Source: Flavobacterium sp. | GTDB taxonomy: Bacteria; Bacteroidota; Bacteroidia; Flavobacteriales; Flavobacteriaceae | Direction of reading: 5' to 3' | Assembly: GCF_027483985.1 (NCBI RefSeq) | Contig: NZ_JAIXTJ010000017.1 | Coordinates: 144,685-208,684 of the forward strand | Length of the DNA: 64,000 nucleotides | Part shown: positions 8,865-18,247 of the stretch, piece by piece | Layout: each line of letters begins with the position of its first letter | Numbering within the stretch: position 1 is the first letter of the stretch | Notes under the pieces: model-generated | Databases searched by the model: none | The model's input: the letters and a program-made list of their open reading frames with translations, nothing else | What the model was told of the DNA's origin: nothing | Position numbers and translations under genes: made by a program

Positions 8865-10793
8865 ATGCAATTCAAACATCCAGAAATTCTTTATTTCCTT
8901 TTTTTATTGGTAATTCCGATCCTGGTGCATCTTTTTCAATTGCGTAAATTCAAAACGGAGTATTTTACGAACGTAAAATTCCTAAAAGAACTTTCGGTTC
9001 AAACAAGAAAAAGTTCAAAAATTAAAAAATACTTACTGTTAGCTTCAAGATTGTTGCTGTTAACCTTCTTGATTATCGCTTTTGCACAACCTTTTTTTAA
9101 AGCCAAAGACAGTAAAAATGCTACAAATGAATTGTATATTGTTTTAGACAATTCGTTCAGTATGCAAGCTAAAGGTCAAAAAGGAGAATTGCTAAAACGT
9201 GCCGTTCAAGATTTACTTGAAAACACTCCGGAAAACGCCAACTTTTCACTGATTACGTGCTCTGATAATTTTTGGAATACCGACATAAAATCGATTCAAA
9301 AAGAAGTTCAAAATCTAAAATATAGCGCAACTCCATTTCAACTTGATAATTTGTTAGCCAAAATAAAATCACACAAATCAGCTTTTAATAAAGACATTGT
9401 GGTTATTACTGATGGTGTCGGTTTGCAGCCCAATCAAGTAAAAAACATCAAAGACGACGAAAATCTTTACTTCATACTTCCAGAAGCTGAAAAAACCGAT
9501 AACATAGCTATCGATAGCGTTTACATCAACCAAACGGTGAATAACTTTTATGAAATTGGCGTGAAATTAACTGCGTTTGGCGATGATTTTAAAGATATAT
9601 CCATTGCGTTGTACAACAAAAATAAATTGACGGCCAAAACTTTAGTCAATTTTGAGTCCAAAATCAAAACCATCAATTTTACTATTCCAAAAGAAGACTT
9701 TCACGGTTATGTGACAATAGCTGACAATAGTTTGGAATATGATAACACTTATTTTTTCAGCATTTCAAAACCTGAAAAAAGCAATGTTATCAGTATAGGT
9801 GAACCTGAAAAAAGTAACTTTCTTTCAAGAATTTATACTTCAAATGAGTTCAATTATTCGAACTATCCGATTCAATCGTTGGATTATAATTTATTAGACA
9901 AACAAGATGCAATTATCTTGAATGAATTAAAAGATATTCCACAAGCGTTGCAAACTACATTAAAATCATTTGTAGAAAAAGGCGGTAATTTAGTTGTGAT
10001 TCCAAGTGCCGAAAGTTCTATTAGTAATCTGAATACCTTTTTAAATCTTTTTGGCGGAATGCAATTCAAATCACTTGGATCAACCGAAAAAATGGTTACT
10101 AAAATTAACTTTAGTCATCCGTTGTTTAGCAGTGTTTTTGAGAAAAAAGTAGATAACTTTCAGTATCCAAATACTAAAACTTCGTTTGAAATTACTAATT
10201 CCGCACCAATGGTTTTAGGTTACAGTGACCAATCTTCGTTTTTGAGCGCTATTCAAAATAGTGTGAGTTCGGTTTATGTTTTTGCGGCACCAATTAATAA
10301 AGTTAATAGTAATTTTCAAAATTCTCCAATCATTGTTCCTACATTTTATAATATGGGACAAAATGCACAAAAAGCAGGAATAACCGCTTTAATTATTGGA
10401 GAAAACAAACCATTTATAGCACAAACAACATTGACCAAAGACGAAATTGTGACTATAAAAAACACGACTGAAAGTTTTATTCCTGTGCAACAAATTCTAA
10501 ACAATAAAGTAAAGTTGACTTTCAATGAAAATCCGAAAGAAGCTGGGAATTTTTACATATACAATACCAACCAATCTATTGAGAACATAAGTTTTAATTA
10601 CAATCGAACAGAAAGTAATTTAGAAAACGTCAATACAAGTAGCATCAGTGATTTTAAAGAAATCAGTAATGTTGATGCCCTATTTGATACTTTACAATCC
10701 AATCGTGCTGACAATCAACTCTGGAAATGGTTTGTTGTTCTTGCCTTACTATTTATTGCTATAGAAGTTTTAATTCAAAAATTTGTAAAATGA
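8865..10793 (+). CDS. BatA-like membrane protein with vWA-like domain
   Basis: A 642-residue inner-membrane protein. Residues 1-28 and about 58-80 form the N-terminal double transmembrane BatA domain (FKHPEILYFLFLLVIPILVHL; LLLASRLLLLTFLIIAFAQP). A vWA-like domain follows with the metal-site motif D-x-S-x-S (VLDNSFSMQ, near residue 100) and ITDG. A long periplasmic/cytoplasmic middle region with a glutamine-amidotransferase-like segment (FVEKGGNLVVIPS) precedes a C-terminal transmembrane helix (WFVVLALLFIAIEVLIQKFVK). The family is widespread in Bacteroidota and related to the aerotolerance Bat proteins, but the precise role is unknown. The dihydroorotase-like gene follows 81 nt later. Confidence 0.88.
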   Translation: MQFKHPEILYFLFLLVIPILVHLFQLRKFKTEYFTNVKFLKELSVQTRKSSKIKKYLLLASRLLLLTFLIIAFAQPFFKAKDSKNATNELYIVLDNSFSMQAKGQKGELLKRAVQDLLENTPENANFSLITCSDNFWNTDIKSIQKEVQNLKYSATPFQLDNLLAKIKSHKSAFNKDIVVITDGVGLQPNQVKNIKDDENLYFILPEAEKTDNIAIDSVYINQTVNNFYEIGVKLTAFGDDFKDISIALYNKNKLTAKTLVNFESKIKTINFTIPKEDFHGYVTIADNSLEYDNTYFFSISKPEKSNVISIGEPEKSNFLSRIYTSNEFNYSNYPIQSLDYNLLDKQDAIILNELKDIPQALQTTLKSFVEKGGNLVVIPSAESSISNLNTFLNLFGGMQFKSLGSTEKMVTKINFSHPLFSSVFEKKVDNFQYPNTKTSFEITNSAPMVLGYSDQSSFLSAIQNSVSSVYVFAAPINKVNSNFQNSPIIVPTFYNMGQNAQKAGITALIIGENKPFIAQTTLTKDEIVTIKNTTESFIPVQQILNNKVKLTFNENPKEAGNFYIYNTNQSIENISFNYNRTESNLENVNTSSISDFKEISNVDALFDTLQSNRADNQLWKWFVVLALLFIAIEVLIQKFVK

Positions 10794-10849
10794 GTTTAAA
10801 CCATCTGCAGCTAAAGAACAATTAGAATAGTGTTTAAACTTTATTTTTA
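10793..10849 (+). terminator. Possible terminator hairpin
   Basis: Perfect inverted repeat AGTTTAAAC (10793-10801) / GTTTAAACT (10832-10840) with a 30-nt loop, followed by TTATTTTT. It begins at the stop codon of the vWA gene. The loop is long, so this is uncertain. Confidence 0.35.
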
Positions 10850-10874
10850 AAAAGGTTCAAAAAAACAATTTATT

Positions 10875-12128
10875 ATGAAAATCATAATCAAAGAAGCTAA
10901 AATTATCGACCCAAAAAGTCCTTTTAACAAGCAAATTGTTGATGTAAAAATCAACGATGGAATCATTGAAAAAATCGGTACTAATTTAACTTCCGATGCT
11001 GATTATGAAGAAATAAAACATTCTAATCTTCATTTGTCTCAAGGTTGGTTTGACAGTAGCGTTTCGTTGGGTGAACCAGGATTTGAAGACCGTGAAACAA
11101 TTGCAAACGGATTAAATGTTGCTGCAAAAAGTGGTTTTACAGCAATAGCATTGCAACCCAATTCTTATCCGGTAATCGATAACCAATCACAAATACAATT
11201 TGTAAAACAAAAAGCTGCTACAACTGCAACCGATTTATTTCCGATTGGTGCTTTGACAAAGAATAGCGACGGAACCGATTTGGCAGAATTGTTGGATATG
11301 AAAAACTCAGGCGCCATTGCTTTTGGAGATTATAATAAGAATTTATCAAATGCCAATTTACTTAAAATTGCTTTGCAATATGTTCAAGATTTTGACGGAT
11401 TAGTGATTACTTATTGTCAAGACGAGAAAATAAAAGGAAGTGGTGTCGTAAATGAAGGTATCATCTCAACGCAATTAGGATTAAAGGGAATTCCAAATCT
11501 TGCCGAAGAATTAATAGTTGCCAGAAACTTATTTTTATTAGAATATACTGGAGGTAAACTACACATACCGACAATTTCGACAGCAAAATCGGTAGAACTT
11601 ATTCGCGACGCAAAAACAAGAGGTTTACAGGTTACTTGTAGTGTTGCTGTTCACAATTTAGTTTTAACAGATGCCACTTTAACCGGATTTGATACACGTT
11701 TTAAAGTAACGCCGCCATTGCGAACCGATAACGATAGAATTGCTTTAATATCAGGTATTTTAGACAATACAATTGATGTGATTACATCGGACCACAATCC
11801 GATTGATATTGAACATAAAAAAATGGAATTTGATTTAGCAAAAAATGGAACTACAGGACTTGAAAGTGCGTTTAGTGCATTATTAACAGTACTTCCGCTA
11901 GAAAAAATTGTAGAAAAATTGACAGCATCTAGAAGTCTATTTCAAGTAAATACAGCTGAAATTAATGAACGTTCAAAAGCCAATATAACTTTGTTTACGA
12001 CCGATTCTGAATGGGTTTTTGCTAAAGAACATAGTTTATCGAAATCTAAAAATACGGCTTTTTTAGGATGCAAAATGAAAGGAAAAGTCTTAGGAATTTA
12101 CAACAACTCTAAATTAGTTTTAGCATAA
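10875..12128 (+). CDS. Dihydroorotase homologue lacking zinc ligands
   Basis: The 417-residue protein aligns by eye with class I dihydroorotases (amidohydrolase superfamily) of pyrimidine synthesis. Key residues are missing: the D-x-H-x-H-L-R-x-P-G motif reads D60-S-S-V-S-L-G-E-P-G, so both metal-binding His and the substrate-binding Arg are lost; the His of the strand-4 segment is replaced (VITYCQDE, around residue 180); the His of HVST is Thr 233 (HIPTIST). Asp 306 (SDHNP) and His 260 (AVHNL) remain. It is therefore probably not a working metal-dependent dihydroorotase; a regulatory or structural partner role, as known for non-catalytic dihydroorotases paired with aspartate carbamoyltransferase in some bacteria, is possible. 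It overlaps the next gene by 1 nt. Confidence 0.85.
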   Translation: MKIIIKEAKIIDPKSPFNKQIVDVKINDGIIEKIGTNLTSDADYEEIKHSNLHLSQGWFDSSVSLGEPGFEDRETIANGLNVAAKSGFTAIALQPNSYPVIDNQSQIQFVKQKAATTATDLFPIGALTKNSDGTDLAELLDMKNSGAIAFGDYNKNLSNANLLKIALQYVQDFDGLVITYCQDEKIKGSGVVNEGIISTQLGLKGIPNLAEELIVARNLFLLEYTGGKLHIPTISTAKSVELIRDAKTRGLQVTCSVAVHNLVLTDATLTGFDTRFKVTPPLRTDNDRIALISGILDNTIDVITSDHNPIDIEHKKMEFDLAKNGTTGLESAFSALLTVLPLEKIVEKLTASRSLFQVNTAEINERSKANITLFTTDSEWVFAKEHSLSKSKNTAFLGCKMKGKVLGIYNNSKLVLA

Positions 12129-12454
12129 TGGACAAAAAAACAATCGACGAAGGAAAATCGGCTGCAATTACCAGCTATATTTTAATTGTTGGAGTTTTGA
12201 TTGCAATATCTATGAACTCTGAAAATAAAAATCCGTTCGCATCATTTCACATTCGACAAGGATTAGGATTAACATTAACTTTTATTACGCTAGGAGTTTC
12301 CATAAGTTATTTTGAAAGTATTATGGTAGCCGCACCAATGTGGATTTTCATTTCAGTGCTAACCATTTACGGAATATTTACTGCTGCTAAAGGCGAAACA
12401 ATAAAATTACCCTTACTTGGTGGTTTGTTTCAAAAATGGTTTAAAAACATTTAA
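12128..12454 (+). CDS. Small integral membrane protein, DUF4870-like
   Basis: A 108-residue protein with three predicted membrane helices (about residues 12-30, 45-68 and 70-90) and the segment NPFASFHIRQGLGLTLT, which resembles the F-H-x-R-Q-G/A motif of the DUF4870/Tic20-like membrane family. The ATG overlaps the previous stop codon (TAATG), implying translational coupling with the dihydroorotase homologue. No function is known. Confidence 0.75.
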   Translation: MDKKTIDEGKSAAITSYILIVGVLIAISMNSENKNPFASFHIRQGLGLTLTFITLGVSISYFESIMVAAPMWIFISVLTIYGIFTAAKGETIKLPLLGGLFQKWFKNI

Positions 12455-12463
12455 TTAAATACA

Positions 12464-13105
12464 ATGACATTACAACACTTAGTTCGTGAACCCAAAGTAA
12501 AAAAAGATAAAAATCCTTTATTATTATTGCTTCACGGATACGGTAGCAACGAAGAAGACTTGTTTTCTTTTGCTTCTGAATTGCCTGAAGAATATTACGT
12601 AATTTCTGCACGCGCACCTTATGATATGATGTACGGAAGTTATGCTTGGTATGCCATAAACTTTGATGCCGATGAAAATAAATTTTCAGATATCGAACAA
12701 GCGCAACAATCTCGAGATGTTATTGCAAATTTTATTGGTGAATTAGTAGAAAACTATGCTATCGATGCTGAAGATGTTACCTTAATCGGTTTTAGCCAAG
12801 GTTGTATTTTGAGTTACGCAATTGCAGTTTCTTATCCTAGCAAAGTGCAACGCGTTGTGGCAATGAGTGGTTATTTTAACGAAGAAATTGCAACAGCTAA
12901 TTTCAAACAAAACAACTTATCTAAATTAAAAATATTTGCTTCTCACGGCAGTGTTGACCAAGTAGTTCCAGTAGATTGGGCAAGAAATTCTATTCCTAAG
13001 CTTAAAGATTTGGGAATTGACATCACTTATAAAGAATATCCTGTTGGTCACGGTGTGGCACCACAAAATTTCTATGATTTCAAAAATTGGTTGGAAAACA
13101 AATAA
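12464..13105 (+). CDS. Alpha/beta hydrolase, carboxylesterase/phospholipase type
   Basis: A 213-residue cytoplasmic serine hydrolase of the YpfH/carboxylesterase (abhydrolase_2) type. The oxyanion region LLLLHGYGSNEED is near residues 19-32. The nucleophile elbow is GFSQG (Ser about 108), the acid is in HGSVDQVVP, and the catalytic His is in GHGVAP near the C terminus. It starts 9 nt after the small membrane protein gene, in the same apparent operon. Substrate unknown; the family hydrolyses short acyl esters or acts as acyl-protein thioesterase. Confidence 0.9.
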   Translation: MTLQHLVREPKVKKDKNPLLLLLHGYGSNEEDLFSFASELPEEYYVISARAPYDMMYGSYAWYAINFDADENKFSDIEQAQQSRDVIANFIGELVENYAIDAEDVTLIGFSQGCILSYAIAVSYPSKVQRVVAMSGYFNEEIATANFKQNNLSKLKIFASHGSVDQVVPVDWARNSIPKLKDLGIDITYKEYPVGHGVAPQNFYDFKNWLENK

Positions 13106-13141
13106 AAAAATGGCTCATTAAAAGTAATGAGCCATTTTTAT
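13106..13141. terminator. Bidirectional terminator
   Basis: A perfect 10-bp stem TGGCTCATTA / TAATGAGCCA with loop AAAG, flanked by A7 on the left and T5 on the right. It serves the convergent esterase operon (+) and lipoprotein operon (-). Confidence 0.9.
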
Positions 13142-13148
13142 ATACTAT

Positions 13149-13637
13149 TTATTCACCTTCTTCTGGATTATCGCTTCCGGTTACTTTATTTCCTATTTCG
13201 CCATCGCCGGAATAAATTACTACACCAGCTTTTTTAAGTACGTAGCCTTTCCAAGGAACTAATTGATAGTCTTCAAAAATCCACGGTTTACCTTCGGCAC
13301 TTCTTGTTAAAATGAACGATTTTTCATCGGGCATAAAAACTTCGGCTTTGTCTCCATTTTCATTAAACAAGACATAAGCACATAATGTTACATCTTCGGT
13401 AGCAATATTATCCGATGGATTTAATTGAATTCCTGTGAAAGCTCGCACACATTCTTTATTCAATTTCGACCAAGTATATCCAGCAGAAGCCAAACATCCG
13501 TTTTCATCTTGATCTGCTCCTAAAATTGTTGAATCCTTTGCTTCGGGTTTTATTTCTTCTTCTTCCTTAACATCTTGTTGTTTACAAGAAACTAAAGCGG
13601 TCATTATAAAGAAAACTATAGCTATTTTTTTAATCAT
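13149..13637 (-). CDS. Conserved hypothetical lipoprotein
   Basis: A 162-residue product with a lipoprotein signal (MIKKIAIVFFIMTALVSCKQ). An acidic linker (DVKEEEEIKPEAKD) is followed by a small domain with NGCLASAGYTWSKLNKECVR, two cysteines and conserved aromatic residues, then a C-terminal half with VFMPDEKSFILTR and WKGYVLKKAGVVIYSGDG. I placed the start at ATG 13637 rather than the TTG two codons upstream. It is separated by 12 nt from the upstream gene at 13650-14141 and probably co-transcribed. I recall this architecture from other flavobacteria but know no function. Confidence 0.75.
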   Translation of the reverse strand: MIKKIAIVFFIMTALVSCKQQDVKEEEEIKPEAKDSTILGADQDENGCLASAGYTWSKLNKECVRAFTGIQLNPSDNIATEDVTLCAYVLFNENGDKAEVFMPDEKSFILTRSAEGKPWIFEDYQLVPWKGYVLKKAGVVIYSGDGEIGNKVTGSDNPEEGE

Positions 13638-13649
13638 AATCAAATGGTA

Positions 13650-14141
13650 TTAATATTCCTCTTTAGGATAAATAAATGTATCCATTAATTGAAACGAAAT
13701 TTTTCCTTTGTCATCAATAAAATATTTCAATAAAACATCACCCCAATAAGTTCCGTCACTATAATTTGCAACAATCCAGCGGTGGTTCAGTATTTTTATT
13801 TTATTGATAATAAATTTTTGAGTACCCAACTTTTCTTGACCTGTATAACTATTTCCTTCTGGACTATCATTATAGGCTAGCAAAGCTTCTTTTATTTGTG
13901 GTACTAATTTAGTAACGTCTTTTCCTTCAAAATAGTTTTGAGCATACTCATTTTTTTCTAAAGAAAAACTATCGGCATCACTTAATTGATTTACTAGCAA
14001 TGCAATAGTATCTTTTGCGCTTTTTTCATTTGACAAACTAATACTTTTTTCGTGTGCCATTTTCCTGTTATAATACATATAAGTAAAAGAACCAATCAAG
14101 GAAGAACAAATAAATAAGTACAAATACAATTGTCTTTTCAT
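13650..14141 (-). CDS. Hypothetical membrane-anchored protein
   Basis: A 163-residue protein with one N-terminal membrane anchor (about residues 5-24, LYLYLFICSSLIGSFTYMYY) followed by an extracytoplasmic domain. The C-terminal part (FIINKIKILNHRWIVANYSDGTYWGDVLLKYFI) looks like an alternating beta structure as in small secreted ligand- or substrate-binding folds. It is first in a two-gene minus-strand unit with the lipoprotein gene at 13149. I do not recognise the family. Confidence 0.7.
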   Translation of the reverse strand: MKRQLYLYLFICSSLIGSFTYMYYNRKMAHEKSISLSNEKSAKDTIALLVNQLSDADSFSLEKNEYAQNYFEGKDVTKLVPQIKEALLAYNDSPEGNSYTGQEKLGTQKFIINKIKILNHRWIVANYSDGTYWGDVLLKYFIDDKGKISFQLMDTFIYPKEEY

Positions 14142-14235
14142 CTCTTTAAAATTTTAATTTTTAACGGTCAAATCCAAGCCGTTTTCTTATAACTAATGCT
14201 AATTGAATCTATTTCTACAGATTTGATTTCGATTA

Positions 14236-15000
14236 TTAAATAGAAATTTCTAAATTATCGTAGGCCAAAAAAACATTTTCTGGCAACTTTTGTTGAACCT
14301 CTTCGTGAAAACCCAATAAATGACTTATGTGCGTTAAATAGGTTTTTTCAGGCTGTACCAAAGTTACAAAATCTAAAGCATCTTGCAAACTAAAATGTGA
14401 ATGATGTGCTTCTTCACGCAAGGCATTAATAACCAATACCTTTACGCCTTTTATCTTTTCAATTTCTGCAGATTCTATTGTTTTTACATCGGTTAAATAG
14501 GCAAAATCATTAATTCTATAGCCAAAAACTTGAAGGTTTCCGTGCATTGCATCAATAGGAATAATATTAAAACTACCAATTTCAAAATTAGTATTGTTAA
14601 ACACCTCGATTGGTTGAACCGATGGCGCACCTGGATATTTATTCTCGGTTTCAAAAACATAATCAAATCGCTTTTTCAAATTTTGAATAACGCGTTGGTG
14701 TGCATAAATTGGAATTTCGCCTTGACGAAAATTAAAAGGTCTGATATCATCTATTCCTGCAGTGTGATCAGAATGTTCGTGGGTGAAAAGAAGTGCATCT
14801 ATTTGCGAACATTTGGCGGTTAACATTTGCTGTCTAAAATCGGGACCACAATCAATAACAATAGAATTTTCTTCATTGTGAATCCATACAGAAACTCGTA
14901 AACGCTTGTCTTTTAAATCATCACTTAAACAAACCGGATGATTGCTGCCAATAACCGGAATACCTTGAGAAGTGCCTGTACCTAAAAAATAAATTTTCAT
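14236..15000 (-). CDS. MBL-fold metal-dependent hydrolase, PhnP-like
   Basis: A 254-residue cytoplasmic metallo-beta-lactamase-fold hydrolase. It opens with FLGTGTSQGIPVIG, as PhnP and RNase Z relatives do, has the zinc motif H-x-H-x-D-H (FTHEHSDHTAG, near residue 76-81), a further metal site His (DAMHG) and Asp (LTDVK), and HHSHFS plus THISH late in the protein. This layout fits phosphodiesterases such as PhnP or lipoate/ribonuclease relatives; no phosphonate genes are nearby, so the substrate is open. It is monocistronic. Confidence 0.87.
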   Translation of the reverse strand: MKIYFLGTGTSQGIPVIGSNHPVCLSDDLKDKRLRVSVWIHNEENSIVIDCGPDFRQQMLTAKCSQIDALLFTHEHSDHTAGIDDIRPFNFRQGEIPIYAHQRVIQNLKKRFDYVFETENKYPGAPSVQPIEVFNNTNFEIGSFNIIPIDAMHGNLQVFGYRINDFAYLTDVKTIESAEIEKIKGVKVLVINALREEAHHSHFSLQDALDFVTLVQPEKTYLTHISHLLGFHEEVQQKLPENVFLAYDNLEISI

Positions 15001-15098
15001 TTAGCACGATTTTTGTTATACCAATTCTAAAAAAATAGTAGATGTTAATTTTGTACAAAAATAGCACTATTTATCTTTTAATACCGCAATCGTTTTAG

Positions 15099-15106
15099 TA
15101 ACTTTG
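15099..15106 (+). promoter_or_regulatory. -7 box TAACTTTG
   Basis: TAACTTTG matches the -7 consensus and lies 18-25 nt upstream of the ATG at 15125. It contains the TTG at 15104, which therefore cannot be the translation start. Confidence 0.7.
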
Positions 15107-15124
15107 CAATGTATATTAATGATT

Positions 15125-16588
15125 ATGGGAAATAACGGACTAGATATTAAGTTAAAAGGAGACAAAGTAATTGAGCAAATTCCGTCTTTAAAAGACAAGG
15201 CGCTTCGAATTAATTTGAACGAAAATATTTATGGAACTTTTGCAGAAATTGGTGCCGGACAAGAAACTGTGCGTCACTTTTTTAGATCTGGAGGTTCTTC
15301 TGGAACAATAGCTAAGGCAATGTCTGCTTATGACAAAGATTTTAGCGACGCCATTTATGGTATTGAAAGCGACGGACGTTATGTTACAGAAAGTCGTCTT
15401 AAAAAAATGCTTACGCACGAGGTTGATTTGATAGAAAAACGTTTGGACCGAGAAAAACATCCCAACAAAATGTTTTTTAGTTATGCCAATACTGTAGCAA
15501 CTATTGATTTTGCTAAGCAATTTAAAGGTCACGGTTGGGTCGGAATTAAATACCAAATCGAACCAGACGAAGACTACAACGAAATTATACTTCACATTCG
15601 TTTTAAAGAAACTGATGCTCGTTTGCAACAAGAAACTTTGGGAATTCTTGGAGTAAATTTAATTTATGGTGCCTATTATAAATACAATGATCCGAAAAAG
15701 TTGTTGCGCTATTTATATGACCATTTAGATAAAGATCAATTAGAAATTGATACCATCAACTTTTCAGGACCACGTTTTGCAAATGTGGACAACCGATTGA
15801 TGAGTTTGCAGTTAGTTAAAAATGGAATGACTGATGCCGTAATGTTTGGTCCTGATGGAAAAAACATACTTCCAGCGGCTGTACTTTACAAAAAAAATAT
15901 CTTAGCATTAAGAGGAAGTTTCCGTCCGGTTACGAAAGTAAATATGGATATGTATCAGAAATCACTCGAAATGTTTGTTCAAGAAAATAAGGTTGATAGA
16001 GAAAATACGTTTGTTATCTTTGAAATTACACTTTCGAACTTACGTTCTGAAGGAGAAATTGATGAACGTGATTTTATGGACAGAGCTGAGTTATTGTGCT
16101 CACTCGGACAAACAGTGATGATTTCTAATTTCCAAGAATATTATAAAGTGGTTGAGTATTTTTCAAGTTATACCAAAGCTCGTATGGGATTAGTTATGGG
16201 TGTAAATAACTTAATTGATATTTTTGACGAAAAATACTACCGTCACTTAAGCGGTGGAATACTTGAAGCATTTGGAAAATTATTCTATCGAGATTTAAAG
16301 GTTTACTTATATCCGATGGAAGATGATGATCAAATCATTACATCACAAAACTTGAAAGTACACCCACGAATGAAAGAGTTGTATAAATTCTTCGCCTACA
16401 ATGGAAAAGTAGTTGATGTACCAGTAAATGATAAAGAAAATTTAAAAATATTCTCAAGAGAAGTTTTAAAAATGATCAATAGCGGCACACCAGGATGGGA
16501 AAAAATGTTGCCTTACGGAACAGCCGATTTAATTAAACACCATCAATTGTTTGGTTATGATCCAAACAAAGTACTTGAAGAAGCTTAA
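15125..16588 (+). CDS. Conserved flavobacterial protein of unknown function
   Basis: A soluble protein of 487 residues beginning MGNNGLDIKLKGDKVIEQ. It has no signal peptide or membrane helix. Strongly patterned segments include NENIYGTFAEIGAGQETVRHF, RSGGSSGTIAKAMSAYDKDFSD and EVLKMINSGTPGWEKMLP. I recall close relatives across Flavobacteriaceae that carry inconsistent database labels such as nicotinate-nucleotide adenylyltransferase; I see no HxGH adenylyltransferase motif to support that. The start was set at ATG 15125 because the promoter box occupies 15099-15106; ATG 15119 is also possible. A terminator follows, so it is monocistronic. Confidence 0.8.
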   Translation: MGNNGLDIKLKGDKVIEQIPSLKDKALRINLNENIYGTFAEIGAGQETVRHFFRSGGSSGTIAKAMSAYDKDFSDAIYGIESDGRYVTESRLKKMLTHEVDLIEKRLDREKHPNKMFFSYANTVATIDFAKQFKGHGWVGIKYQIEPDEDYNEIILHIRFKETDARLQQETLGILGVNLIYGAYYKYNDPKKLLRYLYDHLDKDQLEIDTINFSGPRFANVDNRLMSLQLVKNGMTDAVMFGPDGKNILPAAVLYKKNILALRGSFRPVTKVNMDMYQKSLEMFVQENKVDRENTFVIFEITLSNLRSEGEIDERDFMDRAELLCSLGQTVMISNFQEYYKVVEYFSSYTKARMGLVMGVNNLIDIFDEKYYRHLSGGILEAFGKLFYRDLKVYLYPMEDDDQIITSQNLKVHPRMKELYKFFAYNGKVVDVPVNDKENLKIFSREVLKMINSGTPGWEKMLPYGTADLIKHHQLFGYDPNKVLEEA

Positions 16589-16595
16589 TAAATGA

Positions 16596-16627
16596 AATCC
16601 TTGGTTTAGTTACTAAGGATTTTTTTT
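16596..16627 (+). terminator. Rho-independent terminator
   Basis: Stem AATCCTTGGT / ACTAAGGATT (10 bp with one G-T pair), loop TTAGTT, then seven or more T. Confidence 0.8.
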
Positions 16628-16672
16628 ATATTTTTGATAATAAGTTTTTATTAACAATTTCGCTGGAATATT

Positions 16673-18139
16673 ATGAAAATTCTGCTAAACTTTATAACTC
16701 TATTTTTTTATATTTTTTCATATGGACAACTAACTTATCAGAGGAATTTAATTTCAAATAGAACCAATAAAGTAGTAAATAAAATTGTCCAGATTAATGA
16801 ATTAATGGATTCAGCTGTTTATTCAAGCGGTACAAGACCAAAACAATGGGATAATTTTGAAGAACTAATAAATATTGCAACAAAAAGTGAATTGTTAGAG
16901 TTAACTAATCACCCTAACGGAGTAGTAAGATGCTACGCATTTTGGGCATTAAGTAACAGAACTGACGTAGATTTATTTGCAATATTAAAAAATCACTTAA
17001 ATGATTATGAATTAGTTAATACACAATTTGGTTGCATTGGAAATCAAGAAATGGTTGGAGATTTTTACATTCAAATGTCTGAGCCAAACGAATATGAACC
17101 AGAAGCAAGAAAAATAACATATAAGGAATTGTCTAAGTTAGACAGTCTACTTATTTACAAACCAAATAAACTTAATTCTAGATATAGTGCTATAGCTCGT
17201 TCTGAACCAACTGAAAAACTTTATCTAAAAATAAAAGAACTAGTCGTTAATGAGAAGAATGCAAGCGCATTAGTTACATTAGCAAAATATAAAAATGTCC
17301 AAGACATTGAAATTATCAAAAATTTTAAAGAAGCAACAAAAGATGAAGAAGATGGCTACTTTTATACATACATTGCAATCAGTGAGTTTCCAAGATTAGA
17401 ATTTATACCTTTATTAGAACATAACTTAAGAAAAACTTTAGATAAAACGCATTTTAGTGGAGAATGGAGTGAGCTTTACAAAGCAATAGCAAGCTACAAA
17501 AATGAAAAAGCTATAGAATTACTTGAAATTCCATTTACAAAAGTTCAACATCAGGACATAAAAAAATATCATATAGATTTTGTTTTTGATGCAATTTTAG
17601 AATTTCAAGACCCATTATATGATAAATTATTATGGAAAATTTGGGAAGAGGAAAATCAAAGAACATTGCAATCTTATAAATATCTTTTCTCTTTAAATCC
17701 TGCAAAAGCATATGAATTGACAAAAAGAGAGTTAATTGAAAACTATCAAATTCAAAAATCTGATTTCATTCCAAATATAAGCAACATTGAAGATTCAGAA
17801 AATTTTGATGAATATATGCTAAATATTATTATCGCTAATGATAAACAATTGTCAGATAAAATTATTTATTATCAAATTGAAACCGCTAATGTGCATAATT
17901 TACCAATATATACTTCAAAAGTTAATAAGCAAAATATATTTGTAAAAGCTTTATTCAATAGGTTAGAAAATGCTGATAATCCACATATTTATCTAAATCT
18001 TGTAAAAACATTAATTGATTTTAAAAGCTCAGACATCAATAATAATATTTTGGAAGTAAGAAAGCATAATAAAAGTATGAATGAAAATTGGGGTGGTGAA
18101 GCATTAGATGAGCTGTTGAAAAAAAATGAAATTCATTAG
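16673..18139 (+). CDS. Secreted HEAT-like alpha-helical repeat protein
   Basis: A 488-residue product with an N-terminal signal peptide (MKILLNFITLFFYIFSYGQ). The rest is predicted almost wholly helical, with repeated helix pairs such as VVRCYAFWALSNRTDVDLF, ASALVTLAKYKNVQDIEII and AIELLEIPF, which resemble HEAT/armadillo-type repeats. No catalytic motif is visible. The base composition is even more AT-rich than its neighbours and the gene stands alone after a terminator, which may point to recent acquisition. Function unknown. Confidence 0.7.
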   Translation: MKILLNFITLFFYIFSYGQLTYQRNLISNRTNKVVNKIVQINELMDSAVYSSGTRPKQWDNFEELINIATKSELLELTNHPNGVVRCYAFWALSNRTDVDLFAILKNHLNDYELVNTQFGCIGNQEMVGDFYIQMSEPNEYEPEARKITYKELSKLDSLLIYKPNKLNSRYSAIARSEPTEKLYLKIKELVVNEKNASALVTLAKYKNVQDIEIIKNFKEATKDEEDGYFYTYIAISEFPRLEFIPLLEHNLRKTLDKTHFSGEWSELYKAIASYKNEKAIELLEIPFTKVQHQDIKKYHIDFVFDAILEFQDPLYDKLLWKIWEEENQRTLQSYKYLFSLNPAKAYELTKRELIENYQIQKSDFIPNISNIEDSENFDEYMLNIIIANDKQLSDKIIYYQIETANVHNLPIYTSKVNKQNIFVKALFNRLENADNPHIYLNLVKTLIDFKSSDINNNILEVRKHNKSMNENWGGEALDELLKKNEIH

Positions 18140-18247
18140 AACTACATATTCTATAGAGTTTTGCAAAAACCGGTTTTGTTAAATTATATTTATAAACTAA
18201 AAACACTTCGAATCAATAAAAATAAAACGTTAAAAAATAAATATTTA

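Noticed and set aside
15104..15124. TTG at 15104 as start of the conserved protein
   Set aside because: The TTG is part of the -7 promoter box TAACTTTG, so it precedes the transcription start.
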